Notes: generated from the sequence alone by a model not told the origin. Shown: positions 42,654-52,459, counted from the stretch's first letter. The stretch is 64,000 nucleotides of DNA from Amycolatopsis acidicola (GCF_007713735.2 NZ_VMNW02000001.1:124001-188000), one strand, 5' to 3'. A program made the numbers and translations.

Positions 42654-43240
42654 CAGGCTTTCACCGCCCCGTGCAGGAAAACGTCCACGAGTTCGGCCGC
42701 GGTCGCCGGCTGCTCGCGGTCCTGCGCGCGGCTGAACAGCAACGACAGGAAGAGCCCGCTCGATTTGTCCGCGGACAGACGCAGCTTGCCGACGTCCGGC
42801 TCGAACAGTTCCTCGATCGCGCCCCGCATGGCGGCGAACGATTCGGCCCGGTTTCCCTTGCCCGGCTTGCGTTCCCGGCGGCGCCCGGACGCGTGCATCG
42901 CCCCGATGATGGCGCCCATCCGGTTCAGGTGCGCGGAAAGCGCTTCCGCGGCCTCGGTCAGCCGCTGCTCCAGCGGCCGGTCGAGCGGGATCTCCGCGAT
43001 CAGCTCCAGCGCGTGGTCCGGGCGCAGCGCCTCCACGAGACAGGCGTCCACCAGCTCGTCCTTGTCCTTGAACGCGCGGAAGATGGTGCCCTCGCCGATG
43101 CCGGCCGCGCGCGCGATCTGCGCGGTGGTGACCGCGGCGCCGTGCTCGACCACGAGCGGGAGCACGGCGCGCACGATCATCTGGCGCCTGTCCTCGGGAC
43201 TCATCGCGCGCGCACGACGTTTGGGCTGGGGTTCGGTCAT
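42653..43240 (-). CDS. TetR-family regulator of the ABC exporter
   Basis: A 195-residue repressor. HTH: VRAVLPLVVEHGAAVTTAQIARAAGIGEGTIFRAFKDKDELV (residues about 23-65, written by position). The C-terminal ligand domain is Arg/Lys-rich near 120 (GRRRERKPGKG). It heads a two-gene operon with the exporter, an arrangement typical of drug-inducible efflux. A perfect operator-like palindrome lies within its own promoter, so it should repress itself and the exporter. Confidence 0.93.
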   Translation of the reverse strand: MTEPQPKRRARAMSPEDRRQMIVRAVLPLVVEHGAAVTTAQIARAAGIGEGTIFRAFKDKDELVDACLVEALRPDHALELIAEIPLDRPLEQRLTEAAEALSAHLNRMGAIIGAMHASGRRRERKPGKGNRAESFAAMRGAIEELFEPDVGKLRLSADKSSGLFLSLLFSRAQDREQPATAAELVDVFLHGAVKA

Positions 43241-43247
43241 GCACCCC

Positions 43248-43277
43248 AGTGTGCGGAGTGAGCGCTCACTCCGTCAA
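43248..43277 (-). promoter_or_regulatory. Leaderless promoter with perfect TetR palindrome in its spacer
   Basis: Read leftwards: TTGACG (43277-43272), 18-bp spacer, CACACT (43253-43248), then seven bases and the ATG at 43240. The perfect 18-bp palindrome GGAGTGAGCGCTCACTCC (43255-43272) fills the spacer almost exactly. Repressor binding would exclude RNA polymerase. Confidence 0.75.
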
Positions 43278-43278
43278 G

Positions 43279-45621
43279 TCACTTCTCCCGGCGGATCATC
43301 CGTCCCGCGCCGGCCGCCACCGTCGTCGCGAAGATCCAGCCCATCGCGATGAACCCGTCCGAAACCCATTTGTCGAGGTCGTGCATGTACCAGCGGCCCT
43401 TGTTGCCGAAGTCCACGATCGGCACCAGCAGGTCCGCCGTGTACAGCACCGGGTTCCACTGCATCCCGCTGTCCTGGGAGTTGATCACGCACCGGGGCCC
43501 GACGGCGAGCACGGCATGCATGTCCGTGCGGGTGTCGTCGACGCAGGAATCCGTGCCCAGCCCGAAGTACAGGCTGCCCACCACGAGCAGGCTGATCAGC
43601 CACCCCAGCGCCCGCGCCGGCCGGTAGCCGTACCCGACCATCCACCGCTGAAGCCAGCTCCACAGCCGGACACCGGGCCCGAGCAGTTTGTAGCCCTGTG
43701 CCAGCGCTTCGTAGCGATCCTGCTGTTTGCGGAACAGCACCGTATCCGCGTGCTCTTCGTTTCCCGCGCTGCGCAGCATGGCGGCCAACTGGTCATACGG
43801 CCCGGGTCGGTAGCCGGCCATGGCGCCGCGCAGTTGCTCGATGCGGACGTCGACGGCGCGGTCGTCTTTCATCGCTATCGGGCGTTGGAGTACGTCGTAG
43901 CGGAAGTCTTCGAGTTCGATGCCGCCGGTGGTGGCCCAGAACTGGTCGTTGTCGCCGAGGGTGCGGCAGTGCGCGTGCCGCAACAGGATCCGGCCCTCGG
44001 GCGGCTTGGCCGGGTTCAGCAGCAGCTCGTCGGCGGAGAGGTCGCTGGCGTCGAGCGCTATCCGGTGTTCCGGGCGTGAGGAGAGTTCCGAGCCGCTGAG
44101 ATCGACGCGGCGGACGGCGGTGGCGCCGTCGAGGTTGACCCCGCCGGTGGCGCGGAAGGGCATCGTCCCGGTGGGAGTGAGGCTGATGTTGCGGCCGACG
44201 CGGACCGTGCGCAGGTCCACCGAGTAGCTCGTCTGCGTGCGCACGGTGGGCGCGCTGACGTCGGTGCCGTAGAGGTCGATGCTGCCGCCGACCTCCGCGC
44301 CCTGCAGCCGGATCGTGCCTTCGATGGTCGATTCGGTGAGCTGGACGTTGCCGACGACTTTGATGCGCCGCGCGGACACGACGTCGCGTTCGGCGTGTTT
44401 GAGTTCGACCTTCGCGGCCAGCATGTTCCCGCCGATGCTGACGTCGGCCATCCGGAACTGGCCCGAGGGCACCCGCAGCCCGGTGGCCTCCAGGTCACCG
44501 CTGATCTCGCTGCCGTCGAGGTGCACGGCCCGGTCGTAGAACGGCTCCGACGTGCCACGACGCACCTTCACCCGCGCCTGGGCCAGCCGCAGGGTGCCGC
44601 CGATCCGGGTGTTGATCATGCGCAGGGTGCCCAGCGCGGTGAGCCCGTCGGAGAGTTCGAGGTTGCCGTCCACGCGCAGCCGGTCGGCCACCAGCGCCGG
44701 CCACGGGTCGATGTAGGGGTCGCTGGAATTCCACGCCTCGGCGGGGATGTGGCCGCGTTGCGGGCAGGCCAGGTCCGCGCCGCGGAAGACGATGTCCCCG
44801 TCCACCCGCGCGCTCGGCAGATGCAGCACTCCACGCGCGACGAAGGGTTTCTTCTTTTCCGGGGCGCTGTAGTTGTCCACCTCGCACAGCAGGCTGCCGC
44901 CGATGTGGACGCCGTTGCAGTCGAGCGCGAACCCCATCGGGTTGCGCAGCGTGGCGCCGGAGAAGTTCACGTTGCCGCCGGTCCACATGCCGGGGAACCG
45001 GACCTGGCCCTCGGCGTGCAGCCGGTACGCCAGCAGCGCGCCGCTGATCTTCAGCCTGTCCGCCTGCAGCGCCCTGCCCTGCGCCGACGCGATCTGCGTG
45101 CGGGTCAGCACCAGCGAGCCTTCGATCACCGCGTCGGTCAGGTTGATCGCCGCGTCCGGCACCCCGCGCTCACGGGTGGATCCGCGCTGCACCGCCGTTT
45201 CCCCGTCGTCGTGGGTGCCGGGGAACGGCTCGACCACGCTGCGGATGAGGCGGACGTCGTTGCGGCTGCGCAGGTTGCGCGCCTTGAGCCCGGGCAGCCA
45301 GCACCGCCGGAACACCAGCCCGAGCAGCTTCGCCTCGCGCACGTCCGGCGGGTACTCGAACCGGCAGTTCTCGAACCGGAACAGGCAGTCGAGATCCGCG
45401 CCGCGCAGATCCAGCCTGCCGGTGATGTACGCGTTCTCCACCGGCACGATCGGCGCGTTGCTGGTCTGCCTGCGCCAGCGCAGCAACCCGCCGCTGCCCG
45501 GCTCGAGCAGCGGTTTCACGATCTCGTCCGCCGAGATGTGGTGACGGCTGTCCGGGACGCCGGCGAACGGATCCAGCGGCGGCAGCTCCCGCTCGAAAGA
45601 TCCGGCCTGGCCGTTCACCAT
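43279..45621 (-). CDS. Large repeat-built membrane protein (beta-helix-like), often annotated 'oxidoreductase'
   Basis: A 780-residue protein. About 600 residues are a chain of 20-25-residue repeats with patterns such as G-x-L-x-L-x-G/A-x-I, for example AYITGRLDLRGADLDCLFRF, DAVIEGSLVLTRTQI, STIEGTIRLQGAEVGGSIDL, which suggests a right-handed beta-helix like pentapeptide or bactofilin-type folds. A helical part (about 600-650) precedes two membrane spans (LGWLISLLVVGSLYFGLG and near the end AMGWIFATTVAAGAG). There are no cofactor motifs to support the 'oxidoreductase' name that I recall for actinobacterial relatives. Monocistronic; ends 38 bp before the TetR start. Confidence 0.75.
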   Translation of the reverse strand: MVNGQAGSFERELPPLDPFAGVPDSRHHISADEIVKPLLEPGSGGLLRWRRQTSNAPIVPVENAYITGRLDLRGADLDCLFRFENCRFEYPPDVREAKLLGLVFRRCWLPGLKARNLRSRNDVRLIRSVVEPFPGTHDDGETAVQRGSTRERGVPDAAINLTDAVIEGSLVLTRTQIASAQGRALQADRLKISGALLAYRLHAEGQVRFPGMWTGGNVNFSGATLRNPMGFALDCNGVHIGGSLLCEVDNYSAPEKKKPFVARGVLHLPSARVDGDIVFRGADLACPQRGHIPAEAWNSSDPYIDPWPALVADRLRVDGNLELSDGLTALGTLRMINTRIGGTLRLAQARVKVRRGTSEPFYDRAVHLDGSEISGDLEATGLRVPSGQFRMADVSIGGNMLAAKVELKHAERDVVSARRIKVVGNVQLTESTIEGTIRLQGAEVGGSIDLYGTDVSAPTVRTQTSYSVDLRTVRVGRNISLTPTGTMPFRATGGVNLDGATAVRRVDLSGSELSSRPEHRIALDASDLSADELLLNPAKPPEGRILLRHAHCRTLGDNDQFWATTGGIELEDFRYDVLQRPIAMKDDRAVDVRIEQLRGAMAGYRPGPYDQLAAMLRSAGNEEHADTVLFRKQQDRYEALAQGYKLLGPGVRLWSWLQRWMVGYGYRPARALGWLISLLVVGSLYFGLGTDSCVDDTRTDMHAVLAVGPRCVINSQDSGMQWNPVLYTADLLVPIVDFGNKGRWYMHDLDKWVSDGFIAMGWIFATTVAAGAGRMIRREK

Positions 45622-45714
45622 TTTCGCCCACTCCTCGTACTCGACGGGTTACCGACTTTAGTAGGACGGTTACTCCGGTAGGGCCGTTTCGCTGAACCGG
45701 GGTAAGAACGGAGC

Positions 45715-45720
45715 TATCGT
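45715..45720 (+). promoter_or_regulatory. -10 hexamer TATCGT, leaderless start
   Basis: TATCGT followed by six bases and the GTG at 45727; no ribosome site. Confidence 0.5.
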
Positions 45721-45726
45721 CGGAAT

Positions 45727-46731
45727 GTGGAGGCGCTCGCCGAACTGCGCGTGGTCACCGACGCGGTGACCTACGGCGAGCTGGCCACGCTGCGCCGCAG
45801 GCTGTGGGCCGACGAGGAGAACGCGTACCGCTGGTCCGGGCAGTACCTGCCGCCGGCGCCGGAGGAACGGCACGAGATCGAGGCCGAGTTCGAAGCGTCG
45901 GTACGCCGGGCGGTGGCCGCCGGTGGCCCGCTTTCCGAATGGTGCGCGCGGTTGCGCGAGGAGATCGCCCCCGCGATGTCGCTGCGCAGGCTGCTGGCCA
46001 GGCATCCGAACCTGGACTACCCGGTGATTTCGCCGAACGTGGCCGCCTGGCGGGTGCTGGCCCGCTTCGGCGGCGTGTTCGAGGTGGCGCAGGGCTGGGC
46101 CGCGGTACCGGACCTGAGCACTGCCGTCGCGACCACCAGGGACACCGTGACAGCGCTTTCCACGGGGATAGCTTCACCCGCGGAAGCCTTGGCGGCACGG
46201 GGTTTCTCGATGAGCGACGACGAGCTGGTGTCCTGGCTGTGGTTCAGCGGCTACCGTGCGTCGCCCGCCGAACTGCACCAGCCGCGCCGGGCGCTGCATC
46301 GCGCGTACGAACGGATTTCCCCTGGCAGGCGGACGATCCGCGGCCCGACGGCCACCGACTCCACCGCGGAACTGCTGACCCGCGCGGGAAAACCGCTGCA
46401 CCTCGACGAGATCCTCAACGGGCTCGACCGCCGCTACAGCCGCGGCCCGCTGTACAACCGCCTCAACGCCGACGAGCGCTTCGTCCGCGTCGCGCCGAGC
46501 ACCTTCGCGCTGGCGACGTGGAACATCGAGCCGGACGCCGCGCCCGCCGGCTCCAGCACGGACAACGCGATCCGGCTGATCCAGCAGGCAGGGCGCGCGT
46601 TGCACCTCGACGAAATCCGCGCCAGGCTGGAAAAGCCGATCACCCGCGAGGGACTGCGCAACGCGCTCAACGCCACCGGCAAGCTGATCCGCGTCGCGCC
46701 GTCCACCTACGACGTCAGGCGTTCGGGTTGA
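45727..46731 (+). CDS. Putative DNA-binding protein with tandem C-terminal winged helices
   Basis: A 334-residue protein. The N-terminal 200 residues are helical and Trp/Arg-rich without a named domain ([32 protein letters not shown]). The C-terminal 130 residues hold two related modules: [20 protein letters not shown] to [16 protein letters not shown], and [20 protein letters not shown] to [16 protein letters not shown]. They resemble HARE-HTH/sigma-1.1-like winged helices that bind nucleic acid or RNA polymerase. The final 17 bp overlap the convergent ABC ATPase gene. Exact function unknown. Confidence 0.7.
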   Translation: MEALAELRVVTDAVTYGELATLRRRLWADEENAYRWSGQYLPPAPEERHEIEAEFEASVRRAVAAGGPLSEWCARLREEIAPAMSLRRLLARHPNLDYPVISPNVAAWRVLARFGGVFEVAQGWAAVPDLSTAVATTRDTVTALSTGIASPAEALAARGFSMSDDELVSWLWFSGYRASPAELHQPRRALHRAYERISPGRRTIRGPTATDSTAELLTRAGKPLHLDEILNGLDRRYSRGPLYNRLNADERFVRVAPSTFALATWNIEPDAAPAGSSTDNAIRLIQQAGRALHLDEIRARLEKPITREGLRNALNATGKLIRVAPSTYDVRRSG

Positions 46732-47488
46732 GCACCCTGGCCAGGAAGCCGCGGGTCCGCTCGTGGCGCGGTTCCGAGATGACCCGGTCCGGCGGGCCCT
46801 CTTCGACCACCACACCCTCGTCCATGAACACCACCTTGTCCGCCACCTCGCGCGCGAACTGCATCTCGTGCGTCACCACGATCATGGTCATGCCGTCCTT
46901 GGCGAGCTGCCGCATGACGCCCAGCACGTCGCCGACCAGCTCGGGGTCCAGCGCCGACGTCGGCTCGTCGAACAGCATCAGCTTGGGCTCCATCGCCAGC
47001 GCACGCGCGATCGCGACCCGCTGCTGCTGACCGCCGGAAAGCTGCGCGGGGTAGGAGCGTTCCTTGTCCGCCAGGCCCACCCTGTCCAGCAGCTCGCGGG
47101 CGTGGTCCCGTGCCGTCGCCTTGTTCGCGCGCCGGACCTGCACCGGCGCCTCCATCACGTTCTCCAGCGCCGTCATGTGCGGGAACAGGTTGAAGCGCTG
47201 GAACACCATGCCGATGTCCTTGCGCTGCTGGGCGATTTCGCGTTCCCGCAGCTCGTACAGCTTGCCGCCGTGCTCGCGGTAGCCGACGAGATGGCCGTCC
47301 ACGTACAGCCGCCCGGCGTTGATCTTCTCCAGGTGGTTGATGCAGCGCAGCAGCGTGGACTTGCCCGAGCCGGACGGCCCGATGAGGCAGGCGACCTCGC
47401 GTGGCGCCACCTCGAAGTCGATGCCCTTGAGCACCTCCAGCCTGCCGAACCTCTTGTGGATGCTCTGCGCCTGCACGACCGGGGTCAT
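46715..47488 (-). CDS. Polar amino-acid ABC importer ATPase (GlnQ-type)
   Basis: A 257-residue ATPase with Walker [21 protein letters not shown] near 40, the GlnQ-family [18 protein letters not shown], signature [19 protein letters not shown] near 145, Walker [15 protein letters not shown] and [19 protein letters not shown]. The ATG at 47488 overlaps the permease stop (ATGA). Third gene of a binding protein-permease-ATPase operon. Confidence 0.95.
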   Translation of the reverse strand: MTPVVQAQSIHKRFGRLEVLKGIDFEVAPREVACLIGPSGSGKSTLLRCINHLEKINAGRLYVDGHLVGYREHGGKLYELREREIAQQRKDIGMVFQRFNLFPHMTALENVMEAPVQVRRANKATARDHARELLDRVGLADKERSYPAQLSGGQQQRVAIARALAMEPKLMLFDEPTSALDPELVGDVLGVMRQLAKDGMTMIVVTHEMQFAREVADKVVFMDEGVVVEEGPPDRVISEPRHERTRGFLARVLNPNA

Positions 47489-48438
47489 CCGGTGACACCT
47501 CCTCCCGCGCCGCCGCCCTTGTCGCCCGAGCCGAAGGTGAACCCGAACAACCGGGTGCGCCACTTGTTCCGCTCGGTCATCGCGCGCGACGTGCCTCTGG
47601 CGAAGTACTTCTCGATCTGCATCTGGATCACCGTCAGCACCGAGGTCATGAACAGGTACCAGAGCGCGGCGGTGATCAGCAGCGGCGCGATCTTGTAGTT
47701 CTGCGCGTAGATCTGCTGTGCCGAGGTCATCAGCTCGAAGTAGCCGATGACCACCACCAGCGAAGTGGTCTTGAGCATCGCGATGGTCTCGTTGCCGGTC
47801 GGCGGGATGATCACCCGCATCGCCTGCGGCAGCACGATGCGCCGCAGGGTCTTCCCGCGGGACATGCCCAGCGCGCTGGAGGCCTCCAGCTGCCCGGAGT
47901 CGACCGACAGGATCCCGCCGCGCACGATCTCCGCCATGTACGCGGCTTCGTTCAGGCCGAGCCCCAGCAGGGAAGCGATGAACGGGGAGATGAGCACGTT
48001 GGTGTCGGCGCCGACGAACTCCGGGCCGAACGGGATGCCGAGGCCGAGCCGCGGGTAGAACAGCGCGAGGAAGTTCCAGAAGATCAGCTGCGTGATCAGC
48101 GGCGTCCCGCGCAGCAGCCAGATGTAGATGCCGGCCGCGCCCGCGGCGAGCGGGTTCGGCGACATCCGCATCACGGCCAGCAGCACGCCGCCGACCACGC
48201 CGATCACCATCGAGATGACGGTCAGGATCAGGGTGTTCTGCAGTCCGCGCAGGATCCGGTCGTCGAAGAGGTAGTCACCGACGACGCTCCACTGCATGTT
48301 GGCGTTGGTGATGACGCTGCGGATCGCGATGACGGCGAGGATCGCGATGACCACGCCCGCGACCCAGCGCCCGTAGTGCCGCACGGGCACCGCCCGGATG
48401 TCCTCCGTGGTGCCCGTGCGCTCGGTGGTCTCGCTCAT
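47485..48438 (-). CDS. Polar amino-acid ABC importer permease
   Basis: A 317-residue permease of the HisM/GlnP type with about five spans. [19 protein letters not shown] and [30 protein letters not shown] (residues about 165-195, with the EAA loop) are diagnostic. Cytoplasmic N-terminal tail of 25 residues and a Gly-rich C-terminal tail. The ATG lies 1 bp after the binding-protein stop codon. Confidence 0.94.
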   Translation of the reverse strand: MSETTERTGTTEDIRAVPVRHYGRWVAGVVIAILAVIAIRSVITNANMQWSVVGDYLFDDRILRGLQNTLILTVISMVIGVVGGVLLAVMRMSPNPLAAGAAGIYIWLLRGTPLITQLIFWNFLALFYPRLGLGIPFGPEFVGADTNVLISPFIASLLGLGLNEAAYMAEIVRGGILSVDSGQLEASSALGMSRGKTLRRIVLPQAMRVIIPPTGNETIAMLKTTSLVVVIGYFELMTSAQQIYAQNYKIAPLLITAALWYLFMTSVLTVIQMQIEKYFARGTSRAMTERNKWRTRLFGFTFGSGDKGGGAGGGVTG

Positions 48439-48439
48439 C

Positions 48440-49360
48440 TCAGCTTGCCGGGTTGATTTCCGACTTCGTGATGGCGCCGGAGGTGCTCAGCCCCCATTTG
48501 GCGAGGATCTTGCCGTAGGTGCCGTCGTCGATCAGCGCCTGCACCGCGCCCTGGATGGCCTGCGAGTACGAGCCCTGGTCCTTCTTCAGCGCGATGCCGT
48601 AGGGGGCGGTGTCGTAGGGCTGCCCGACCACCTCGACGGCGTCGCCGGTCTGCTTCACCGCGTAGTCCACGACCGGCGAGTCGGCGAGCATCGCCTGGCT
48701 GCGCTTGGTGGTCAGCTGCAGGTTGACGTCGGTCTGTGCCTGGAACTGCTGGACGTTGATCGCGGGCTTGCCGGCCTTGGTGCAGTCGTCGGAGCGCTTG
48801 GTGACGTCGTCGACCTGGACGGTGCCCTGCTGGACGGCGACGTTCTTGCCGCACAGGTTGTCCAGCGTGATGCCGTCCGGGTTGCCCTTGAGCACGCCGA
48901 GCGAGGTGCCGGCGCTGTAGTAGCTGACCATGTCGACGGTCTGCAGCCGCTCGGCGTTGATGGTGAACGAGGACATCGCGAGCTCGTACTGGCCGGAACC
49001 GAGACCGGCCAGGATGCCGGAGAACGCGGCGTTCTGGTACTCCATCTTGACGCCCAGCTTCTCGCCGATGGCGTTGCCGAGATCCACGTCGAAACCGGTG
49101 ACCGTGCCGTTGTCGACGAACTCGTTCGGTGGATAGGTCTGGTCCTGTCCGACCACGATCTTGCCGTCGGCCTTCACCGCGTCCGGGACGAGCGCGGCCA
49201 GCTTGTCGTCCTTGACCGGGGACGGCACGGCCGCCGCGGCGCTGCTGGACGCGGTGCCGCTGCCGGAACCGTTGCCGGAGGCGCCGCAGGCCACGGTCAG
49301 ACCGGCCAATGCGACGGCGGGGAGCAGGACTAGCGCCTTGAGGTGGGTTGCACGCGCCAC
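48440..49360 (-). CDS. Polar amino-acid ABC importer binding lipoprotein
   Basis: A 306-residue SBP family 3 protein. Lipobox TVACG gives the lipidated Cys near residue 25; a Ser/Ala linker follows. KIVVGQDQTYPPNEFVDNGTVTGFDVDLGNAIG (about 67-100) and YELAMSSFTINAERLQTVDMV contain the usual ligand residues. Two Cys (NLCGK and DDCTK) may form a disulfide. GTG start with AGGAG nine bases upstream; first gene of the operon. Confidence 0.95.
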   Translation of the reverse strand: MARATHLKALVLLPAVALAGLTVACGASGNGSGSGTASSSAAAAVPSPVKDDKLAALVPDAVKADGKIVVGQDQTYPPNEFVDNGTVTGFDVDLGNAIGEKLGVKMEYQNAAFSGILAGLGSGQYELAMSSFTINAERLQTVDMVSYYSAGTSLGVLKGNPDGITLDNLCGKNVAVQQGTVQVDDVTKRSDDCTKAGKPAINVQQFQAQTDVNLQLTTKRSQAMLADSPVVDYAVKQTGDAVEVVGQPYDTAPYGIALKKDQGSYSQAIQGAVQALIDDGTYGKILAKWGLSTSGAITKSEINPAS

Positions 49361-49718
49361 GATGGGTCACTCCTAGTAGTTCATACCGTGTGAGTTCCCG
49401 CATCCTGCCATCCGCGTGAGGGACTTCGCAGCATCCGAAAGGTCACGTAGTGGTGTCGACCAATCAGGCAACAGATCGGTAACGGCGGGTTAACCGCAGG
49501 TCGGCGCCCATCTCGGCGGCCTGTCCTTTGTGGATGCAAATCCGTCCACATAGGACTATCGCCTCGCGCGTACTTCCTTAAGACGCTTGGGGTTCGCCCG
49601 GGTTGCGTGCCTGCGGGCGATCCCACAGGCGGGCATCCAGGTCGGTCCATGAGCGTCTTTCCGGGTGAGAGCGATCAAGGTGAATTACTCACCGACCACA
49701 GCAAAAGGGGAACAGATC
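49361..49718. other. Divergent intergenic region (358 bp)
   Basis: No gene seen. It contains GGTTAACC (about 49489), TGTGGA/TCCACA arms (about 49533-49554) and GGTGA-ATTAC-TCACC (49679-49693), which lies just upstream of the secreted-protein gene and may be an operator. AAAAGGGGAA (about 49703-49712) is the ribosome site of that gene. Promoters could not be fixed. Confidence 0.35.
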
Positions 49719-50342
49719 ATGACCATCCGGACGATCCTTCGCCGTACGGCCGCCACCCTCGCCCTCGCCGGCATCGCCACCGGGGCTTCGGCACTGGCTG
49801 TCAGCACCGCCTCCGCCTCGGAGTTCTCCCTAGGGAGCGGCGTCGCCTCGGTCTCCTCGGCTTCCCAGGCGCAGGGCACCGGGTCCGCGTCGAGCGCGTC
49901 GACCGTCTCCGAGTGCACGTCCAACCAGTTCACGGCCGAACTCGTCTACGGCGGCGCGGGCATGGGGAACCGCAACGCCGCCATCCAGATCACCGCGAAC
50001 CCGGGCGAGCGCTGCTACCTGCCGGGCAACCTCACGACGAACCTCGTCGGCGCCCACAACGTGCTGCTCACCAGCACCGCCCCCGCCGACGCGCCCAACG
50101 TCGCGCTGACCGACGGCTCCTCGGCCTACATCCCGCTGCACTGGACCGGCATCGAAGCCGCCGCCGACCAGCAGACCCCGAACGCGATCACCTTCGACGC
50201 CCCCGCCGACTCCAACATGCACGGCGACTACATCGACCCGACCGTCTCGCTCGACTGGACCCTCGGCGCCGTCGACGCGTCCGCGAACAGCCACACCATC
50301 GAGGTCGGCGCCGTCACCCAGGGCACCGCCCCCACCGCATGA
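49719..50342 (+). CDS. Secreted protein, DUF4232-like
   Basis: A 207-residue exported protein. The start at 49719 has AAAAGGGGA upstream and opens a Sec signal peptide (RRTAATLALAGIATGASALA, cleavage after ASA). A Ser/Ala-rich linker precedes a beta-sandwich-like domain (about 78-205) with two Cys (SECTSNQ and GERCYLPG) suitable for a disulfide, as in DUF4232 proteins. Function unknown; probably a cell-wall or exported protein. Followed by a perfect terminator. Confidence 0.8.
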   Translation: MTIRTILRRTAATLALAGIATGASALAVSTASASEFSLGSGVASVSSASQAQGTGSASSASTVSECTSNQFTAELVYGGAGMGNRNAAIQITANPGERCYLPGNLTTNLVGAHNVLLTSTAPADAPNVALTDGSSAYIPLHWTGIEAAADQQTPNAITFDAPADSNMHGDYIDPTVSLDWTLGAVDASANSHTIEVGAVTQGTAPTA

Positions 50343-50354
50343 CCTTCTAGCGGC

Positions 50355-50392
50355 AAAAGGCGGGTGGTGTCAGGGGGCACCACCCGCCTTTT
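50355..50392 (+). terminator. Strong terminator
   Basis: AAAAGGCGGGTGGTG (50355-50369) and CACCACCCGCCTTTT (50378-50392) are a perfect 15-bp stem with an 8-base loop and T-tract, 12 bp after the secreted-protein stop codon. Confidence 0.95.
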
Positions 50393-50481
50393 CAGGTACG
50401 CGGCCCGTCCGTCGACCAGTGGACACGGGCACCCCCGACCGGTCGACACCGGAGGACGGCACCGGCCGCAATGCTTTCGGC

Positions 50482-50931
50482 ATGAAACATCTCAAGGACG
50501 ACGAACTGGTTCCCGCGCTGTCCGCCGAGCTCCGGCAGGAACTGCGCGCCGCCGTGTACGCCAGGGTCGACACCGTGCTTGGCCCGGCCCGGATGTTGTC
50601 CCCGTTGGGCAACTACTTCATCGCCCGGCCGGCGGCGCGGGCCGCCGCGCACCGGATCACCGAACGCACCGACGTCCCGCTGGACGCGGCGATGGTCCTC
50701 GGCATCACGACGGACGCGCTGCACATTTGGCGCGCGGACCCGATGCTGAACCGGGTCGGTGAGCACGTCGGCCGGGTCTCGCTGGACCGCATCACAGGCA
50801 TCACGGTGGGCCCGGCGCGGAGCTGGCAAAAGGTCACGGTCCTGCTGGCCGAGGGGGAGACGATCGAGGTCGAGGGTCGTGGGGCAGCGCATGCACTGGC
50901 CGCCGCGTACCGGGATTGCCGCGCGGGTTGA
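50482..50931 (+). CDS. Conserved hypothetical protein (149 aa)
   Basis: A soluble protein with helical N-terminal half and a beta-rich C-terminal half (ALHIWRADPML, VGRVSLDRITGITVGPA, KVTVLLAEGETIEVEG) that resembles a PH-like or GRAM-type domain; no family is certain. The ATG at 50482 is used; an in-frame GTG at 50419 would add 21 low-complexity residues. No neighbours in an operon. Confidence 0.65.
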   Translation: MKHLKDDELVPALSAELRQELRAAVYARVDTVLGPARMLSPLGNYFIARPAARAAAHRITERTDVPLDAAMVLGITTDALHIWRADPMLNRVGEHVGRVSLDRITGITVGPARSWQKVTVLLAEGETIEVEGRGAAHALAAAYRDCRAG

Positions 50932-50963
50932 TTCGCGCGGAAACCGAGTGCCGAAAACGCGAA

Positions 50964-50998
50964 ACCCGGCCCGCCCGCCGTCCGGAGGGCTGCCGGGT
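50964..50998. terminator. Bidirectional terminator-like hairpin
   Basis: ACCCGGC (50964-50970) and GCCGGGT (50992-50998) with an inner GCCC/GGGC pair, between the convergent hypothetical gene and dipeptidase gene. Confidence 0.6.
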
Positions 50999-51040
50999 CC
51001 CCTTCGAAAGGCCTACCGACCTCCGCGTCTGTAACTCTGC

Positions 51041-52459
51041 TCAACCCCGCGCGTGTGCGTCCACCGCGTGTGCGACGGCCTCCGTGAGTCGCTGTGCCTG
51101 GGGGAGGTGCAGCCATTCGTCCGGGACGTGGGCGTTCGAGTCCGGGCCGAGTGCGCCGGTGACCAGGAACTGCGCCGCCGGGTACTTGGCCGCCAGCAGT
51201 CCCATGAACGGGATCGACCCGCCAAGGCCGACGCTCCGCCAGGGCGCGCCGAAGACCTCGTCGCTCACCTTTTCCAGCGCCGCGGCCAGCCAGGGCGCGG
51301 CATCCGGCGCGTTCCAGCCCGTCGCGTGTTCCACGCCCGCCAACTCCACCTGCGCGCCGTACGGCGCATCCGTGGTCAGCGCCTTTTCCACCGCGTTCAG
51401 CGCCGCCGCCGAATCGGCCGTCGGGGGCAGCCGGAAGCTCAGCGCGAGCGTGCTCGAGTCGCGCAGGACGTTGCCGGCGTCGGCGGGCTCCGGGAAGCCG
51501 GCAGCGCCGATCACGGACAGGGTGGGCCGCCAGCTGTTGTTCAGGGTCAGCTCCAGCTCGTCATCCGACACCGGCCGCATGCCTTCGACCAGCGGGAACG
51601 CCGACTTCACCGAACCGGGAGCCACCTCGACCGTCGCCCGCGCCTCGGCGATCCGGTTCTCCGGGATGGCCACGTTCAGCTCGGCGAGCTTGATCTCGCC
51701 GGTCTCCGCGTCCTCGAGCCGGTCCAACAGCAGCCGCAGCACGCGGAACGAGCTCGGCACGACCCCACTGGCCAGCCCCGAATGCTGCGCCGACTCCAGC
51801 ACCCGCACCTTCACGTGCACCTGCGCCATCCCGCGCAGACTGGTCGTCAGCCACAGCCGCTCGTAGTCGTTGCCTCCCGAGTCGAGGCAGATCACGAACG
51901 ACACCTCACCCAGCCGCCCGGCCAGGTGCTCCAGGTACACCGGCAGATCCGGGCTGCCCGATTCCTCGCCCGTCTCCAGCAGAATCACCGAGCGCGCGTG
52001 CTTGCCGCCCGCGGCGTGGATCGCCTCCAGCGCGGTGACCGCGGCATAGCCGGCGTACCCGTCATCGGCCGAGCCGCGGCCGAACAGCTTTTCGCCCCGC
52101 ACCACCGGAGTCCACGGGCCGAGCCCCTCCGACCAGCCGCCGACCGGCGGCTGCTTGTCGAGGTGCCCGTACAACAGCACCGTTCCGCGATCCTCCGCGC
52201 CAGGACTGGCAGGCACGTCCACCAGCAGCACCGGGCTTCGGCCGTCCACACTGACCACATCGAGCTTCGCGCCGGGCAGCTGCCGGGCCGCGACCCACGC
52301 CCGGACGTGCTCGACCGCGGCGGCGAGATGCCCGTTCGCGGCCCAGTCCGGATCGAAGCTCTGCGACAGGGCGGGGATCTCCACCAGCCCCGACAGACTC
52401 GGCAGGACCTCGTCGGCCCACAGCCTGGACACGGTTTCACGCACGGTTGTCTGCTCCAC
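51041..52459 (-). CDS. M20-family dipeptidase
   Basis: A 472-residue metallopeptidase. Metal ligands are visible in LLYGHLDKQPPV (His, Asp) near residue 85, GRGSADDGYAGY (Asp) near 115, ETGEESGSPDLP (catalytic and bridging Glu) near 150 and ICLDSGGND (Asp) near 175; the last His is probably in the final segment (PDSNAHVPDEWLHL). A lid domain lies at about 195-330. It hydrolyses dipeptides or related amides in the cytoplasm. GTG start at 52459; the upstream in-frame ATG at 52582 is unlikely. Confidence 0.93.
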   Translation of the reverse strand: MEQTTVRETVSRLWADEVLPSLSGLVEIPALSQSFDPDWAANGHLAAAVEHVRAWVAARQLPGAKLDVVSVDGRSPVLLVDVPASPGAEDRGTVLLYGHLDKQPPVGGWSEGLGPWTPVVRGEKLFGRGSADDGYAGYAAVTALEAIHAAGGKHARSVILLETGEESGSPDLPVYLEHLAGRLGEVSFVICLDSGGNDYERLWLTTSLRGMAQVHVKVRVLESAQHSGLASGVVPSSFRVLRLLLDRLEDAETGEIKLAELNVAIPENRIAEARATVEVAPGSVKSAFPLVEGMRPVSDDELELTLNNSWRPTLSVIGAAGFPEPADAGNVLRDSSTLALSFRLPPTADSAAALNAVEKALTTDAPYGAQVELAGVEHATGWNAPDAAPWLAAALEKVSDEVFGAPWRSVGLGGSIPFMGLLAAKYPAAQFLVTGALGPDSNAHVPDEWLHLPQAQRLTEAVAHAVDAHARG

